Notes: generated from the sequence alone by a model not told the origin. Shown: positions 17,784-29,014, counted from the stretch's first letter. The stretch is DNA of 64,000 nt from Aeromicrobium phoceense (GCF_013868155.1 NZ_JACEOG010000001.1:496001-560000); one strand, 5' to 3'. A program made the numbers and translations.

Positions 17784-20700
17784 ATGCGATCCCTTCGCAC
17801 GACCTCCAGCCTGGCGCTCGCCGCGGCGGTTGGATTCGGTACCTTCTCCACCGCCCCCGCCCTCGCCACGCCGCGTCTCGCCGATGCGGCGGTGAGCTCG
17901 ATGGCGACCATCGCCGCGCCGCCGGCCGCGGCCTCGGCACTGCGCCAGGCGGTCGACCTGCCGACCGCCGACGTCTTCGACGTCGACTTCCGCGGAGGGA
18001 AGCTCACCGAGCACGCCCAGGGCCTCGAGCCCACGGTCCACGGTGAGCCGAAGGCGGCCGCCGACCTCGGCACCGGGCGCTCGGTCCTGAGCTTCGACGG
18101 CACGAAGGACGCGGTCAGCTACCCGATCCGCTCGGAGTTCTCCAAGCTCGAGCAGGGCATGTCGCTCGAGTGCTCGTTCCGGTTCGACGGGCCTCGCACC
18201 GCGGCCAGCACCGAGGCGGCACTGTGCTCCTCCAAGGAGTCGGGCGGCTTCGCCACGGTCATGTCCGGCAACGACGTGCACTTCATGATCCACGTCGGCG
18301 GCGGCTACAAGAGCGTCCGCGTCCCCATCACCACGGGCACGTGGCACCACACCGTCGCGACGTGGGACGGCACGCGCCTCAAGCTCTACCTGGACGGCGA
18401 GCTGGTCCGCGACGTCGCCGCCGCGGGTGCCTTCAAGCACTCGACCACCGGCGCCGACTCGATGATGCTGGCGGCCGACGTCAGCAACGCGAACAGGCCC
18501 CAGTTCTTCGCCCCCACCACCCTGCGCACGAGCCGCATCTACAGCGACCCGCTCAGCGCGGAGCAGGTGTCGGCCCTCGCCGACGCCGACCGTGAGGGAC
18601 CCGCGGCCCCCCAGGCCGACGTCCTCGACCTCGACTTCTCCTCGGGCGCCCCGGTCGACGGCGCGCAGGGCCTGAGCCCGCGCACCTTCGGCGCGCCCGA
18701 GGTGCGCGACGACGCCCCCATGGGCACGAAGGTCGCCGAGTTCGACGGCTCCGGCTCGGCCTACCTCTACCCGTTCGAGGCGCAGTTCCCGAAGCTCGCG
18801 AACCAGATGACCGTCGAGTGCGTCTTCAAGTACAACGAGGACTTCCAGGCCAGCGGCGTGGAGACGCGCGGCAACCTGTGCGGCGCCAAGGAGGCGGGCG
18901 GCTTCGCCGTCGTCATGTACGGCGACCGGCTCTCGTTCAACCCCCACATCGGCGGTGCGTACCGGAACACGAGCGTCCAGGTCGAGAGCGGCCGCTGGTA
19001 CCACGCGGTCGGCACGTACGACGGCGAGATGGTCCGGCTCTACGTCAACGGCGTCCTCGCCGCCAGCACCCCCGCGACCGGCACGCTGAGCTCGCCCAGC
19101 GCCGGCGCCCGCAACCTCGTGGTCGGTGGCGACGCGACCGGCCGCGACCGCCCGAACTACTTCTCCCCGTCGACGATCAGCCGCGTGCGCGTCTTCAGCG
19201 AGGCCGTGGACGCCGACGGCGTGCTCGCGCTGGGCCGCGACGCCTTCGCCGGCCGCCCCGCGAACTACAACGTCAAGGTCAGCTCGACCACGCCGGCCGC
19301 CGGCGAGCGCCTCACGAAGCGCACCCGCTTCGGCGTGGAGTTCACCAACCCCGAGGGCGTCGGCCGCGACGTCCGCTACGAGCTCGACGGCGACCCGATC
19401 GAGCCCGGCGACGAGATCGGCGCCGGGCTCGAGGCCGGCGAGCACGCGCTCACGGTGGCGGGACACGACGTGTTCGGCACCCCGATCGAGCACACGACGA
19501 CCTTCACGACCGCCAACGTCCCGACGCCCGGTGGCACCGAGACCGAGCAGGGCGGCGGCTCCGTGCGCCTCTCGGCCAACGCCACCAACCCCTCGGGCGA
19601 CCGGGTGCGCACCACCTTCCGCGAGGCCGACGTCGTGGTGGCGAAGCAGGGACGCCAGGGCGTCCTGACCGAGATCCCGGAGGGCCGTGACTTCACGGGC
19701 ACCGACGAGAAGCCGATCACCGACGCCGCCGCTCCCGGTGACGACACGTTCCTCGACTCGCCGTCCGCCACGGAGATGCCGTTCCAGCAGTTCGACGTGC
19801 CGGTCACGTCGAACTCCGACCAGCAGGTGATCTGGAGTGGCCGCGTCGATCCCGCGCGCGAGGTGGTCCTGCGCGTCTGGGACGGCGAGGCCTGGGACGA
19901 GCTCGCCCGCTCGCGTGGCAACGCCGAGGGTCAGGTCCAGCTGACCGGCGACCTGCGCAGCCGCCACCGTCACGACGGCAGCGTCCCGGTCCTGGTGACC
20001 GGCGAGGACCCGTTCGCCGACGACCTGCCCAACGAGGTCAAGGACTCCTTCGAGAGCCCCGACGCCTACGACTTCTCGATCGCCCACCTCACCGACACGC
20101 AGTACCTGTCCGAGGGCGCGGTGGAGCAGGAGACCGAGCAGGAGCGCGAGGTCTGGCGCAACGCCTACCGCGGCATCACCGAGTGGATCGCGGCGAACGC
20201 CGACGAGCGGAAGATCGCGTTCACCGCCCACACCGGCGACGTCATCGAGAACTGGCACAACGTCGGCTCCGACGAGCCGAACGCGCGCGCCGAGTTCGAG
20301 GTCGCCTCGGAGGCCCAGAAGGTCCTCGACGACGCGGGCATGGTCAACACGGCGCTGCCCGGCAACCACGACAACCTCTACGGAGCCGACACCGGGCCCG
20401 ACGCGCTGTACAACGACTACTTCGGTCCCGACCGCTACGACGCGCTCGAGCAGAGCGAGGCCTGGAAGAAGGCGCGCGCCGAGTACACCCCGTGGAAGGC
20501 CGGCGACAGCAGCAACAACTACGTGCTGTTCAGCGAGGGCGACATGGACTTCGTCGTGGTGTCCCTCGGGTTCGGCGTCGACGCCGAGGAGTCCGCGTGG
20601 GCCGACAGCGTGCTCAAGCAGTTCCCCGACCGCAACGCGATCCTGCTGACGCACGCCTACCTGACCCCGAGCGTCAACCCCGACGGCCGCGGCAGCGGGT

Positions 20701-22118
20701 TCTCCTACGACGGCCGCCAGGTGCTGGACGCCGTCATCAAGAAGAACCCGAACGTCGCACTGGTCCTGTCCGGGCACGAGCACGGCGTGAGCATCGAGCT
20801 GCGCCGCGACGTCGCCCGCAAGGGGCACCACGTGGTCGAGCTGCTCGCCGACTACCAGTTCTACAAGGTGAACTCGGACGAGCTGGGGCTGACGGGAGTC
20901 GGCTACGACAGCAACACGCCGCTCCAGTTCGGCTCGTCGTTCTTCCGCCTGCTCCAGTTCGATCTCGACGCCGGTGAGGTCGCGGTCGACACCTACTCGC
21001 CGCTGCTGAAGAACTTCGGCGCCACCGAGTACGACGACCGCTTCCGCTACAACGGCACGGAGGACGACACGCGCCTGCCGATCAACCTCACGACCCGCAA
21101 GACGAGCTTCAGCTCCGACGGGCTGGTCGTCGTCGACCCGACCGATCGCGTGATCGGCGAGGAGACGGTGCGCTCGGGCTGGCCGGCGACGGTCACGTGG
21201 GACGGGCTCGAGGCGGGCCGGACCTACGCCTGGCACGCCACGAGCGTCGACGCGGCCTCGGGCGACGAGCTGCCGGGCGAGGTCAGCCAGATCTCGCTGT
21301 TCACGGCCGGCTCGAGCGGCACGGACACGACCGCGCCGACCCTGACCGTCCCGCAGAACGGCTCGGTCGAGCTGAACGAGGTGTTCGACCCGATGGCCGG
21401 CGTGAAGGCGGTCGACGCGGTGGACGGCGACGTCACCGAGAACGTCCAGGTCCTCGGCGAGGTCGACACCGCGAAGCCCGGCAGCTACGCGCTGACCTAC
21501 TCGGTCGCGGATGCGAACGGCAACCAGTCGATGGTCACCCGGATCGTCGAGGTCAAGGGCGCGAAGGCGCCGGTCAACACGGTTCGGCCGAAGGTCAGCG
21601 GCTCGCTGCGGGTCGGCTCGGTCCTGCGCGCGAGCATCGGCACGTGGTCGAACACCGAGGCCGCCACGCTCCAGGCCCAGTGGCTGCGGGACGGCCAGCC
21701 GATCCGCGGCGCGACGGGCGGTGACTACCGCGTGACCGCGGCCGACATCGGCCGGGCGATCAGCGTGCGCGTGACCGCCACGACGGTCGGGCACCAGCCG
21801 GTGACCGCCACCTCGACCGCCTCCCGGGTCGCGAAGGCCAAGGCCACGGTCCGCGCCTCGCTGTCGAAGAAGCGGATCAAGACGTCACAGCGGGCCCGGG
21901 TGACGGTCCGCGTGGCCGCTCCGGCCCAGGCGAACGGCAAGGTCCTCGTGAAGGTGAAGGGTCGCGTCGTCGCCGACGGGACGGTCCGCAACGGCAAGGT
22001 CTCGGTGCGACTGCCGAAGCTCAAGGCGGGCAAGCACCGCCTCGTGGTCAGCTACCTCGGCAACGACCGCGTGGGCGCCCGCAACACGGCGATCACCCTG
22101 CGGGTGGTGAAGCGCTGA
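17784..22118 (+). CDS. Large secreted LamG-metallophosphoesterase protein
   Basis: A 1444-residue exported protein. A signal peptide is at about 1-28 (ALA-TP). Two LamG/concanavalin-like domains at about 62-265 and 279-480 open with related strands (DVFDVDFRGG, DVLDLDFSSG). A calcineurin-like metallophosphoesterase spans about 760-1000, with all metal motifs: HLTDTQY, HTGDVIEN near 815, PGNHDN near 858, LLTHAYL and SGHEHG near 996. A DUF5011-like Ig domain starts near 1184, an Ig-like repeat near 1264 (RPKVSGSLRVGSVLRA) and a basic Ig-like tail from 1350. It should hydrolyse an extracellular phosphoester while binding carbohydrate or cell wall. No LPXTG or membrane anchor is seen. TAGGAG precedes ATG 17784. 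Confidence 0.85.
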   Translation: MRSLRTTSSLALAAAVGFGTFSTAPALATPRLADAAVSSMATIAAPPAAASALRQAVDLPTADVFDVDFRGGKLTEHAQGLEPTVHGEPKAAADLGTGRSVLSFDGTKDAVSYPIRSEFSKLEQGMSLECSFRFDGPRTAASTEAALCSSKESGGFATVMSGNDVHFMIHVGGGYKSVRVPITTGTWHHTVATWDGTRLKLYLDGELVRDVAAAGAFKHSTTGADSMMLAADVSNANRPQFFAPTTLRTSRIYSDPLSAEQVSALADADREGPAAPQADVLDLDFSSGAPVDGAQGLSPRTFGAPEVRDDAPMGTKVAEFDGSGSAYLYPFEAQFPKLANQMTVECVFKYNEDFQASGVETRGNLCGAKEAGGFAVVMYGDRLSFNPHIGGAYRNTSVQVESGRWYHAVGTYDGEMVRLYVNGVLAASTPATGTLSSPSAGARNLVVGGDATGRDRPNYFSPSTISRVRVFSEAVDADGVLALGRDAFAGRPANYNVKVSSTTPAAGERLTKRTRFGVEFTNPEGVGRDVRYELDGDPIEPGDEIGAGLEAGEHALTVAGHDVFGTPIEHTTTFTTANVPTPGGTETEQGGGSVRLSANATNPSGDRVRTTFREADVVVAKQGRQGVLTEIPEGRDFTGTDEKPITDAAAPGDDTFLDSPSATEMPFQQFDVPVTSNSDQQVIWSGRVDPAREVVLRVWDGEAWDELARSRGNAEGQVQLTGDLRSRHRHDGSVPVLVTGEDPFADDLPNEVKDSFESPDAYDFSIAHLTDTQYLSEGAVEQETEQEREVWRNAYRGITEWIAANADERKIAFTAHTGDVIENWHNVGSDEPNARAEFEVASEAQKVLDDAGMVNTALPGNHDNLYGADTGPDALYNDYFGPDRYDALEQSEAWKKARAEYTPWKAGDSSNNYVLFSEGDMDFVVVSLGFGVDAEESAWADSVLKQFPDRNAILLTHAYLTPSVNPDGRGSGFSYDGRQVLDAVIKKNPNVALVLSGHEHGVSIELRRDVARKGHHVVELLADYQFYKVNSDELGLTGVGYDSNTPLQFGSSFFRLLQFDLDAGEVAVDTYSPLLKNFGATEYDDRFRYNGTEDDTRLPINLTTRKTSFSSDGLVVVDPTDRVIGEETVRSGWPATVTWDGLEAGRTYAWHATSVDAASGDELPGEVSQISLFTAGSSGTDTTAPTLTVPQNGSVELNEVFDPMAGVKAVDAVDGDVTENVQVLGEVDTAKPGSYALTYSVADANGNQSMVTRIVEVKGAKAPVNTVRPKVSGSLRVGSVLRASIGTWSNTEAATLQAQWLRDGQPIRGATGGDYRVTAADIGRAISVRVTATTVGHQPVTATSTASRVAKAKATVRASLSKKRIKTSQRARVTVRVAAPAQANGKVLVKVKGRVVADGTVRNGKVSVRLPKLKAGKHRLVVSYLGNDRVGARNTAITLRVVKR

Positions 22119-22131
22119 CCCGAGCGGGTAA

Positions 22132-22167
22132 GACGGAGGCCCCGGGGGATTCCCCGGGGCCTCCGTC
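22132..22167. terminator. Terminator between metallophosphoesterase gene and cydB
   Basis: A perfect 16-bp stem (22132-22147 with 22152-22167) closing a GATT loop, placed between convergent genes, so it can serve both strands. Confidence 0.88.
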
Positions 22168-22177
22168 GTCCCTGCCG

Positions 22178-23179
22178 TCAGTGCTCGGTCCACTCCTGCG
22201 ACTGGGTCAGCCAGAACAGGTAGGCCAGCGGCGGGAGCACCAGGAGCGCCGCCAGCCCGACCACCACGAGCAGGCCGACGAGGGTCGCCTCAGCCCCGGC
22301 CGCGTCGGCGATCGTGACCTCGTCCACGAGGAGCCACGGGTACTGCGCGACCCCCCAGCCCGCGACCACCGCGGCGACGGCCCCCACGGCGGTCACGCGA
22401 GCGGGCCTGTAGCGCCGCCGCAGGAGCAGCACCAGCGTCGCCGCACCGGCCAGCGCCGACGCCACGATCAGCGGTGCGGCACGCCCGGCCAGGCCCTCCG
22501 CGAGGACCGGCGCGTCCTCGGTGATCGGCACCAGCGCGACGAACACCACCACGCCCGTGCAGACCCCCACGCCCAGCGTGCGGCGGCGCAGCGAGTCGGC
22601 CAGATCGGCGTGACCGGCGCGGCTCGCGTCCGCCGTGAGGAACACGCCCGCGAGGAACGCACAGGTCCCCACCGCGATGAGGCCGCCGAAGACCGAGGTC
22701 GGGTTCAGCCAGGAGGACCACCGGTCGCCCCGACCCTCCATCGGCACCCGCCCCGACGCGATCGCGCCCGCGACGGTCCCGAGGAAGAACGGCGTGATGA
22801 GCGACGAGCCGGCGAACACGGCGCCGTACAGACGCGCCTGGCCGAGGGTGGCCGCGAACTTGCGGAAGGCGAAGGCGGCACCGCGCAGCACGATCCCCAG
22901 TAGCGCGAGGAGCATCGGCAGGATCAGGGTGTCCATCGCGGCCGCGAACGACCCGGGGAACCCCGTCCACCACATGACGAGCACGTAGATCAGCCAGACG
23001 TGGTTCGCCTCCCAGACCGGGCCGATGCTGTGGTCCACGAGTGTCCGCAGCTCGGCGCCGCGCCGGGACCCACCGGCGGTGAGGTCGTAGAAGCCGGTGC
23101 CGAAGTCCGCGCCACCGAAGAGCGCGTAGGCGATGACGCCGGCGAAGAGGGCCACCGCCACGGCCACCGCGAGACTCAC
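22178..23179 (-). CDS. cydB: Cytochrome bd ubiquinol/menaquinol oxidase subunit II
   Basis: A 333-residue membrane subunit. The N-terminus has the CydB hallmark ALFGGADFGTGFYDLTAGG. Later helices include GPVWEANHVWLIYVLVMWWTGFP, with conserved Trp-Glu-Asn-His. It forms the bd-type terminal oxidase with CydA. GTG 23179 is chosen because it overlaps the cydA stop by four bases (GTGA). No cydCD genes follow in this window. Confidence 0.93.
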   Translation of the reverse strand: MSLAVAVAVALFAGVIAYALFGGADFGTGFYDLTAGGSRRGAELRTLVDHSIGPVWEANHVWLIYVLVMWWTGFPGSFAAAMDTLILPMLLALLGIVLRGAAFAFRKFAATLGQARLYGAVFAGSSLITPFFLGTVAGAIASGRVPMEGRGDRWSSWLNPTSVFGGLIAVGTCAFLAGVFLTADASRAGHADLADSLRRRTLGVGVCTGVVVFVALVPITEDAPVLAEGLAGRAAPLIVASALAGAATLVLLLRRRYRPARVTAVGAVAAVVAGWGVAQYPWLLVDEVTIADAAGAEATLVGLLVVVGLAALLVLPPLAYLFWLTQSQEWTEH

Positions 23180-24564
23180 CGTGGCACCGGGCTCTCGGCC
23201 TGGGGGCCGTAGGGACTCGGCAGGTCCTCCTCGCCCGCACGCCACCGCCGGGCCATCGACCTCAGCACGGTGACCGCCCCCACCGTCAGGACCGTGTAGA
23301 GGATCGCGGTGGCGACGAGCAGCATCCAGATGTCGGGGTTGTCGCCCGCCGCGTCGGGGGTGCGGAGCACGCCGTAGACGACCCAGGGCTGTCGGCCGAC
23401 CTCGGTGGCGATCCAGCCGGCCTCGAGCGCGACGACCGCCAGCGGCCCGGCGGCCACGGCGAGGCGGAGCGCCCAGCGGTTCGCCGCGAGGTCACGCCCT
23501 CGCCAGCGCGCGAGCCAGTAGATCACCGCGACGGCGAACAGCAGGGTGCCGATGCCGACCATCGTCTGGAAGGCGATGTGGGTGATGTTGACCGGTGGCT
23601 GATCGGCTGCCGGGATCGTGTTCAGTCCCACGACGGGCTCGGTGAAGGAGTTCCGCGCGATGATCGAGCCCAGCCCCGGGATGTCCAGCGAGTACCGCAC
23701 CTCCCCGTCGATCAGCAGACCGCCGAGGCGCAGCGGCGACGGGCTCTCCGTCTCCGTCGCCAGCTCGAACGCCGCGAGCTTCGCCGGCTGGGCCTCGGCG
23801 ATGCGCAACCCCAGCAGGTGCCCGACGAAGGGCTGGACGACGGCGCCAACGCTCGCGAAAGCGAAGGGCACCGTGAAACCCAGCCGGTGGTGACGGTCGC
23901 GGCGACCCCGGAGCATGCCGGCCGCATAGACGCCCGCGACGAGGAACCCCGCGACCATGTAGGCCGCGACCCACATGTGCGCGAACTGCAGGACCGCTCC
24001 GGGGTTGAACAGCACCGCCCACGGGTCGACGTCGACCACCTCGCCGTCCTCGATGCGAAAGCCCACCGGCATGTTCATCCAGGCGTTCACCGAGATGACG
24101 CAGTAGGTGCCGACGACACCCGCGACGGCCATCGGGACGATCATCAGCAGGTGCAGTCGCGGTGGGAGCCGGCCCCAGCCGTAGAGGTAGATGCCGAGGA
24201 AGATCGCCTCGACGAAGAACGACAGCCCCTCGAAGGCGAACGGCAGCCCGAGCACGTCGCCGAAGGGGCCCATCAGCCCCGGCCACAGCAGGCCCATCTC
24301 GAAGCTCAGGACCGTCCCGGACACCGCCCCGATCGCGAACAGGACGGCGGAGACCTTCGCCCAGCGCCGCGCGAGCGTCAGCGCGTCCGCGTCGTCGCGG
24401 TACACGCCGCGCCAGTGCGCGACGAGGATCATCGCCGGGAACGCGACCCCGAACGACGCGAGCACGATGTGCCATCCGAGGGACAGCGCCATCTGCTGGC
24501 GCGCCGGCAGGAGTCCGGCGGGATCCTCGCCGGCCAGCGCCTGGGTGAGCTCGAGGATCACCAT
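23176..24564 (-). CDS. cydA: Cytochrome bd oxidase subunit I
   Basis: A 462-residue heme subunit that reduces O2 to water with quinol. The heme-ligand His is in GWHIVLASFG (H32). Other conserved segments are VEAIFLGIYLYGWGRLPPRLH, QFAHMWVAAYMV with a second His, EAQPAKLAAFE in the quinol loop, and GWIATEVGRQPW. The quinol loop is short, as in cyanide-insensitive-type oxidases, and the N-terminus is longer than in E. coli. ATG 24564 starts the operon cydA-cydB. Confidence 0.93.
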   Translation of the reverse strand: MVILELTQALAGEDPAGLLPARQQMALSLGWHIVLASFGVAFPAMILVAHWRGVYRDDADALTLARRWAKVSAVLFAIGAVSGTVLSFEMGLLWPGLMGPFGDVLGLPFAFEGLSFFVEAIFLGIYLYGWGRLPPRLHLLMIVPMAVAGVVGTYCVISVNAWMNMPVGFRIEDGEVVDVDPWAVLFNPGAVLQFAHMWVAAYMVAGFLVAGVYAAGMLRGRRDRHHRLGFTVPFAFASVGAVVQPFVGHLLGLRIAEAQPAKLAAFELATETESPSPLRLGGLLIDGEVRYSLDIPGLGSIIARNSFTEPVVGLNTIPAADQPPVNITHIAFQTMVGIGTLLFAVAVIYWLARWRGRDLAANRWALRLAVAAGPLAVVALEAGWIATEVGRQPWVVYGVLRTPDAAGDNPDIWMLLVATAILYTVLTVGAVTVLRSMARRWRAGEEDLPSPYGPQAESPVPR

Positions 24565-24623
24565 GGCTCGAACGTACCCCGGGAAACCGCCTCACACCGC
24601 CGGCGCGGATGAGGCGGTCCGGC

Positions 24624-25499
24624 TCAGCGGCCGATCTCGGCCAGCCGCGGTGCGACCTTCTCGGCGAACTCGCTGACCCAGCCCAGCGGGTCGGGGCCGT
24701 GCGGGGAGACGCTGACGGACTGGATGCCCAGCTCGGCGTACGCCTCGATCTCCTCGAGGAACTTCTGCGGGTCCTTCACGGCGTCGCCCGGCCCCTGCAG
24801 GGTGCGCAGGATGTCGGAGGGGTCGCGGTTCACGTCGGCGCAGTGCCGGTCGAGGACCTCGAGCTTGTGGCGGATCACGTCGGTGCCGGCGGGGAACAGG
24901 TTGCAGGCGTCGCCGTACTCTGCCACGAAGCGCAGCGTCTTCTTCTCGCCCATGCCGCCGAGCAGGATCGGCGGGCGCGGCTGCTGGATCGGCGCGGGAC
25001 GGCAGATCGTCTCGGCGAGCTGGTAGTGCTTGCCCTCGTAGGGACCGTCGTCGTCGCTCCACATCTGATGGACGATCTGCAGCGTCTCCTCGAGCCGCTC
25101 GAACCGCTCGCCCATCGACGGGTAGGGCACGCCGAGACCGTGGTGCTCACGCTCGTACCAGGCGGCGCCGAGACCGAGGATGGCCCGGCCGCCGGAGAGC
25201 ACGTCGAGCGTCGTGACGATCTTCGCGAGCAGGCCCGGGTGCCGGTAGGTGACGCCGGTGACGAGCAGACCCAGCTTCACCCGCTCGGTCACGCCCGCCA
25301 GGTAGCCCAGGCCCGTGTAGCCCTCGAGCATCGGGTCCTCGGAGCGGCCCACGGTCTCCATCTGGAAGTAGTGGTCCATCAGCGTGACGGCGTCGGCACC
25401 GGCCTGCTCGGCCCGGCGCGCCGTCTCGGCGAGGGTGGGGGCGAGCGACTGCGGCTCGCCGGGAATCGTGAAGTTGTAGACGTGAACGCTGAAACGCAT
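24624..25499 (-). CDS. LLM class F420-dependent oxidoreductase
   Basis: A 291-residue TIM-barrel oxidoreductase of the F420-type luciferase family: MRFSVHVYNFTIPGE, ADAVTLMDHYFQM, GLLVTGVTYRHPGLLAKIVTTLDVLSGGRAILGLGAAWYE. Use of F420 rather than FMN is inferred from family resemblance. The substrate is unknown. It begins 3 bp after the stop of the flavodoxin gene on the same strand, suggesting co-transcription. Confidence 0.85.
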   Translation of the reverse strand: MRFSVHVYNFTIPGEPQSLAPTLAETARRAEQAGADAVTLMDHYFQMETVGRSEDPMLEGYTGLGYLAGVTERVKLGLLVTGVTYRHPGLLAKIVTTLDVLSGGRAILGLGAAWYEREHHGLGVPYPSMGERFERLEETLQIVHQMWSDDDGPYEGKHYQLAETICRPAPIQQPRPPILLGGMGEKKTLRFVAEYGDACNLFPAGTDVIRHKLEVLDRHCADVNRDPSDILRTLQGPGDAVKDPQKFLEEIEAYAELGIQSVSVSPHGPDPLGWVSEFAEKVAPRLAEIGR

Positions 25500-25502
25500 T
25501 CC

Positions 25503-26030
25503 TCAGCCTAGGCACGCTTCCACGACCTCGGCGACCGCAGTGCGGTCGGTGAGGTCGATCCGGTCGGGCTCGAGCGCCTCCAGCATCGCCTGCTCCTCGG
25601 CCGTGCGGGCGCGCTTGGCGGCCAGGCCGCGGCGGATCGTGGACATCATCGTGCGCTCCACGAGGCTCAGCCGGTGACGGTCCATCGCGCCGCGCAGGTG
25701 GGCCACCGCCATCCGCTGGCGCAGGTCGGCGGGGAACTTCGTCGCGACCAGCTCGTCGCGCTTCGTGGTGAGCGCCGGGTCGCTGAGCCCGACGGTGACC
25801 AGTACCCATCGCGTCGCGGTGGAGAGCTCCATCGCCTGCCGCAGGAGGCTGCTACCTCGCAGGCTCGGGCCGTAGATCGCTGCGCAGAACGCGACCGTGT
25901 CCTGCGCCGCCATCTGCTCGGGAGAGACCTCGTCCTCGGCCACCACCGAGGCGCCGAGCGCCTCCCCGATCCACTCGGCGTACCGCTCGGAGGAGCCGTA
26001 CTTGGACGCGTGGACCACGAGTGTCTTCAC
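25503..26030 (-). CDS. Flavodoxin domain-containing protein
   Basis: A 175-residue flavodoxin-like protein: KTLVVHASKYGSSERYAEWIGEAL is the FMN phosphate-binding start, and FCAAIYGPSLRGSSLL is a later flavin loop. It resembles the protoporphyrinogen-oxidase-type (HemG-like) flavodoxins more than electron-carrier ones, but this is uncertain. Start GTG 26030 has only a close GGAAG upstream. It is divergent from aroQ (70 bp) and precedes the LLM gene. Confidence 0.78.
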   Translation of the reverse strand: MKTLVVHASKYGSSERYAEWIGEALGASVVAEDEVSPEQMAAQDTVAFCAAIYGPSLRGSSLLRQAMELSTATRWVLVTVGLSDPALTTKRDELVATKFPADLRQRMAVAHLRGAMDRHRLSLVERTMMSTIRRGLAAKRARTAEEQAMLEALEPDRIDLTDRTAVAEVVEACLG

Positions 26031-26099
26031 GCTTCCGAGGCTAGGCCGCGACGGGTTCACTGCGCCGGTCCGAAAGCCGGCCCCGGTAGGTTTGGCCGT

Positions 26100-26546
26100 G
26101 TGACCACGCGCCGGCTGCTGCTCGTCAACGGGCCCAACCTGAACCTGCTCGGCACGCGCGAGCCCGCGATCTACGGCTCGGAGACCCTCGCCGACGTCGA
26201 GGCGCTCGTGACGGAGGCGGCGACCGCCCACGGCTACGAGGTGCGCGCCCTCCAGAGCAACCACGAAGGCGTGCTGATCGACGCGATCCACGAGGCCCGC
26301 CACGACTGCTCGGGCATCGTCATCAACCCCGGTGGACTCACCCACACCTCGGTCGTCCTGCGCGACGCGCTGTCGGGCGTCGCCCTCCCGGTGGCCGAGA
26401 TCCACGTCTCCGACGTCATGGCGCGCGAGCCGTTCCGGCACCACTCGTACGTGGCCGACGTGGCGGTTGTGCACGTGATCGGCGAGGGCGTTCCGGGCTA
26501 CCGCAGCGCCACCGAACGGCTCATCGCCCACCTCGAGGGCCGATAG
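26100..26546 (+). CDS. aroQ: Type II 3-dehydroquinate dehydratase
   Basis: A 148-residue shikimate-pathway enzyme dehydrating 3-dehydroquinate. Conserved: LLLVNGPNLNLLGTREPAIYG with catalytic Tyr25 and R20, INPGGLTHTSVVLRDAL, EIHVSDVMAREPFRHHS with the catalytic His. The length is normal. GTG 26100 is used because the GTG two bases earlier is followed at once by a stop. It stands apart from other aro genes. Confidence 0.95.
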   Translation: MTTRRLLLVNGPNLNLLGTREPAIYGSETLADVEALVTEAATAHGYEVRALQSNHEGVLIDAIHEARHDCSGIVINPGGLTHTSVVLRDALSGVALPVAEIHVSDVMAREPFRHHSYVADVAVVHVIGEGVPGYRSATERLIAHLEGR

Positions 26547-26579
26547 GATCGGCCCACCGGCGCGAGGGAAGGCGATGAT

Positions 26580-28085
<1,506 letters not shown>

Positions 28086-28088
28086 CCG

Positions 28089-28601
28089 TTACGGCAGCGT
28101 GATGGTGGGGACGCAGACCGAGACGTCGCGCCCGGCATTGAGCTTCGTGCTGGCCTTCTTGAGTCCTTCGTAGTCCGGGCCGATCAGCACCGAGATGCCG
28201 TCCTCGGTCTCGAAGTCGGCCGCCTTGAAGATGACCTTGCCCTTGAACTGGCGCGCGACGAGCTTCGCCCGCGGATCCGTGGGGTCGTTCGAGAGCACGA
28301 TGACGTTCTTGGACTTCAATTGACCGGGGTTGTTCTGCGCGACGCCGCCGAGGAAGCCGCGACGCTCGAGGTTGATCTTGACGCGGTTGGCGATGCCGGC
28401 GCGCTGGCTGGCGTTGTAGACGTGCACCATGACGAGGTTGCTGCTGAGCACCTCGCCCTTCGCGACGGTCTTGACCTCGCACGTGGGCTCGGCGGCGACG
28501 GGCTCGGGCTTGGAGAACGCCAGGTTGACGCCCAGCGCGGTGCCCGCGACGAACACGCCCGCGGTGCCCAGGACGACGAGCCGCTCGACCGCCTTGCTCA
28601 T
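28089..28601 (-). CDS. LytR C-terminal domain-containing protein
   Basis: A 170-residue protein with one N-terminal membrane helix (VERLVVLGTAGVFVAGTALGV) and an extracytoplasmic LytR_C domain (about 55-165; VMVHVYNASQRAGIANRVKINLERRGF). It resembles the mycobacterial envelope protein Rv2700/CeiX in layout. ATG 28601 overlaps the upstream stop by four bases (ATGA). It is convergent with the antiporter gene, with 3 bp between stops. Confidence 0.82.
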   Translation of the reverse strand: MSKAVERLVVLGTAGVFVAGTALGVNLAFSKPEPVAAEPTCEVKTVAKGEVLSSNLVMVHVYNASQRAGIANRVKINLERRGFLGGVAQNNPGQLKSKNVIVLSNDPTDPRAKLVARQFKGKVIFKAADFETEDGISVLIGPDYEGLKKASTKLNAGRDVSVCVPTITLP

Positions 28602-28900
28602 GACTGCTTCCCGATCGTGTGGACGCGCGCGTGCACCATGGTCCGCTGCTGCAGCGCGGCCCGCAGGGCCCGGTGCAGCCCGTCCTCGAGGAAGAGCTCG
28701 CCCTTCCAGCCGATGACGTGGGCGAAGAGGTCGCCGAAGTAGGTGGAGTCGGTGTCGAGCAGCGTCTCGAGATCGAGCGTGGTCTTCGTGGTCGTGAGGT
28801 CGTCGAGCCGGACCTGGGTGGGCGCGATGGCAGCCCACTGACTCTGGGTCAGTCCATGGTCGGGGTACGGCCGCCCGTCCCCCACGCGGCGAAAGATCAC
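28598..28900 (-). CDS. Conserved actinobacterial protein (VapB-like in some annotations)
   Basis: A 100-residue cytoplasmic protein beginning MIFRRVGDGRPYPDHGL, with conserved TTKTTLDLETLLDTDSTYFGDLFAHVIGW. Databases sometimes call this family a VapB-type antitoxin, but there is no PIN toxin beside it. It is translationally coupled to the LytR_C membrane protein, which argues for an envelope or housekeeping role. Start GTG 28900. Confidence 0.72.
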   Translation of the reverse strand: MIFRRVGDGRPYPDHGLTQSQWAAIAPTQVRLDDLTTTKTTLDLETLLDTDSTYFGDLFAHVIGWKGELFLEDGLHRALRAALQQRTMVHARVHTIGKQS

Positions 28901-29014
28901 CTGCCCAGTCTAAGGGCCCCACCGAAGCGTCCGCGCCACCGACGGCTCCCGCGGTTCGCCTCCCCGTGCGTCCGGGAACCCCGCGATAGCGCCGGGGACA
29001 ACTAGCCTGAGCAC

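Noticed and set aside
17703-21794. Very long open frame antisense to the metallophosphoesterase gene
   Set aside because: Its protein is dominated by Arg/Val/Ala/Asp without domains. It is the shadow of a high-GC gene whose plus-strand reading has a signal peptide and clear catalytic motifs.
28598-28900. VapBC toxin-antitoxin locus
   Set aside because: Only a VapB-like name is applicable. No PIN-domain toxin is adjacent and the partner gene is a LytR_C membrane protein.
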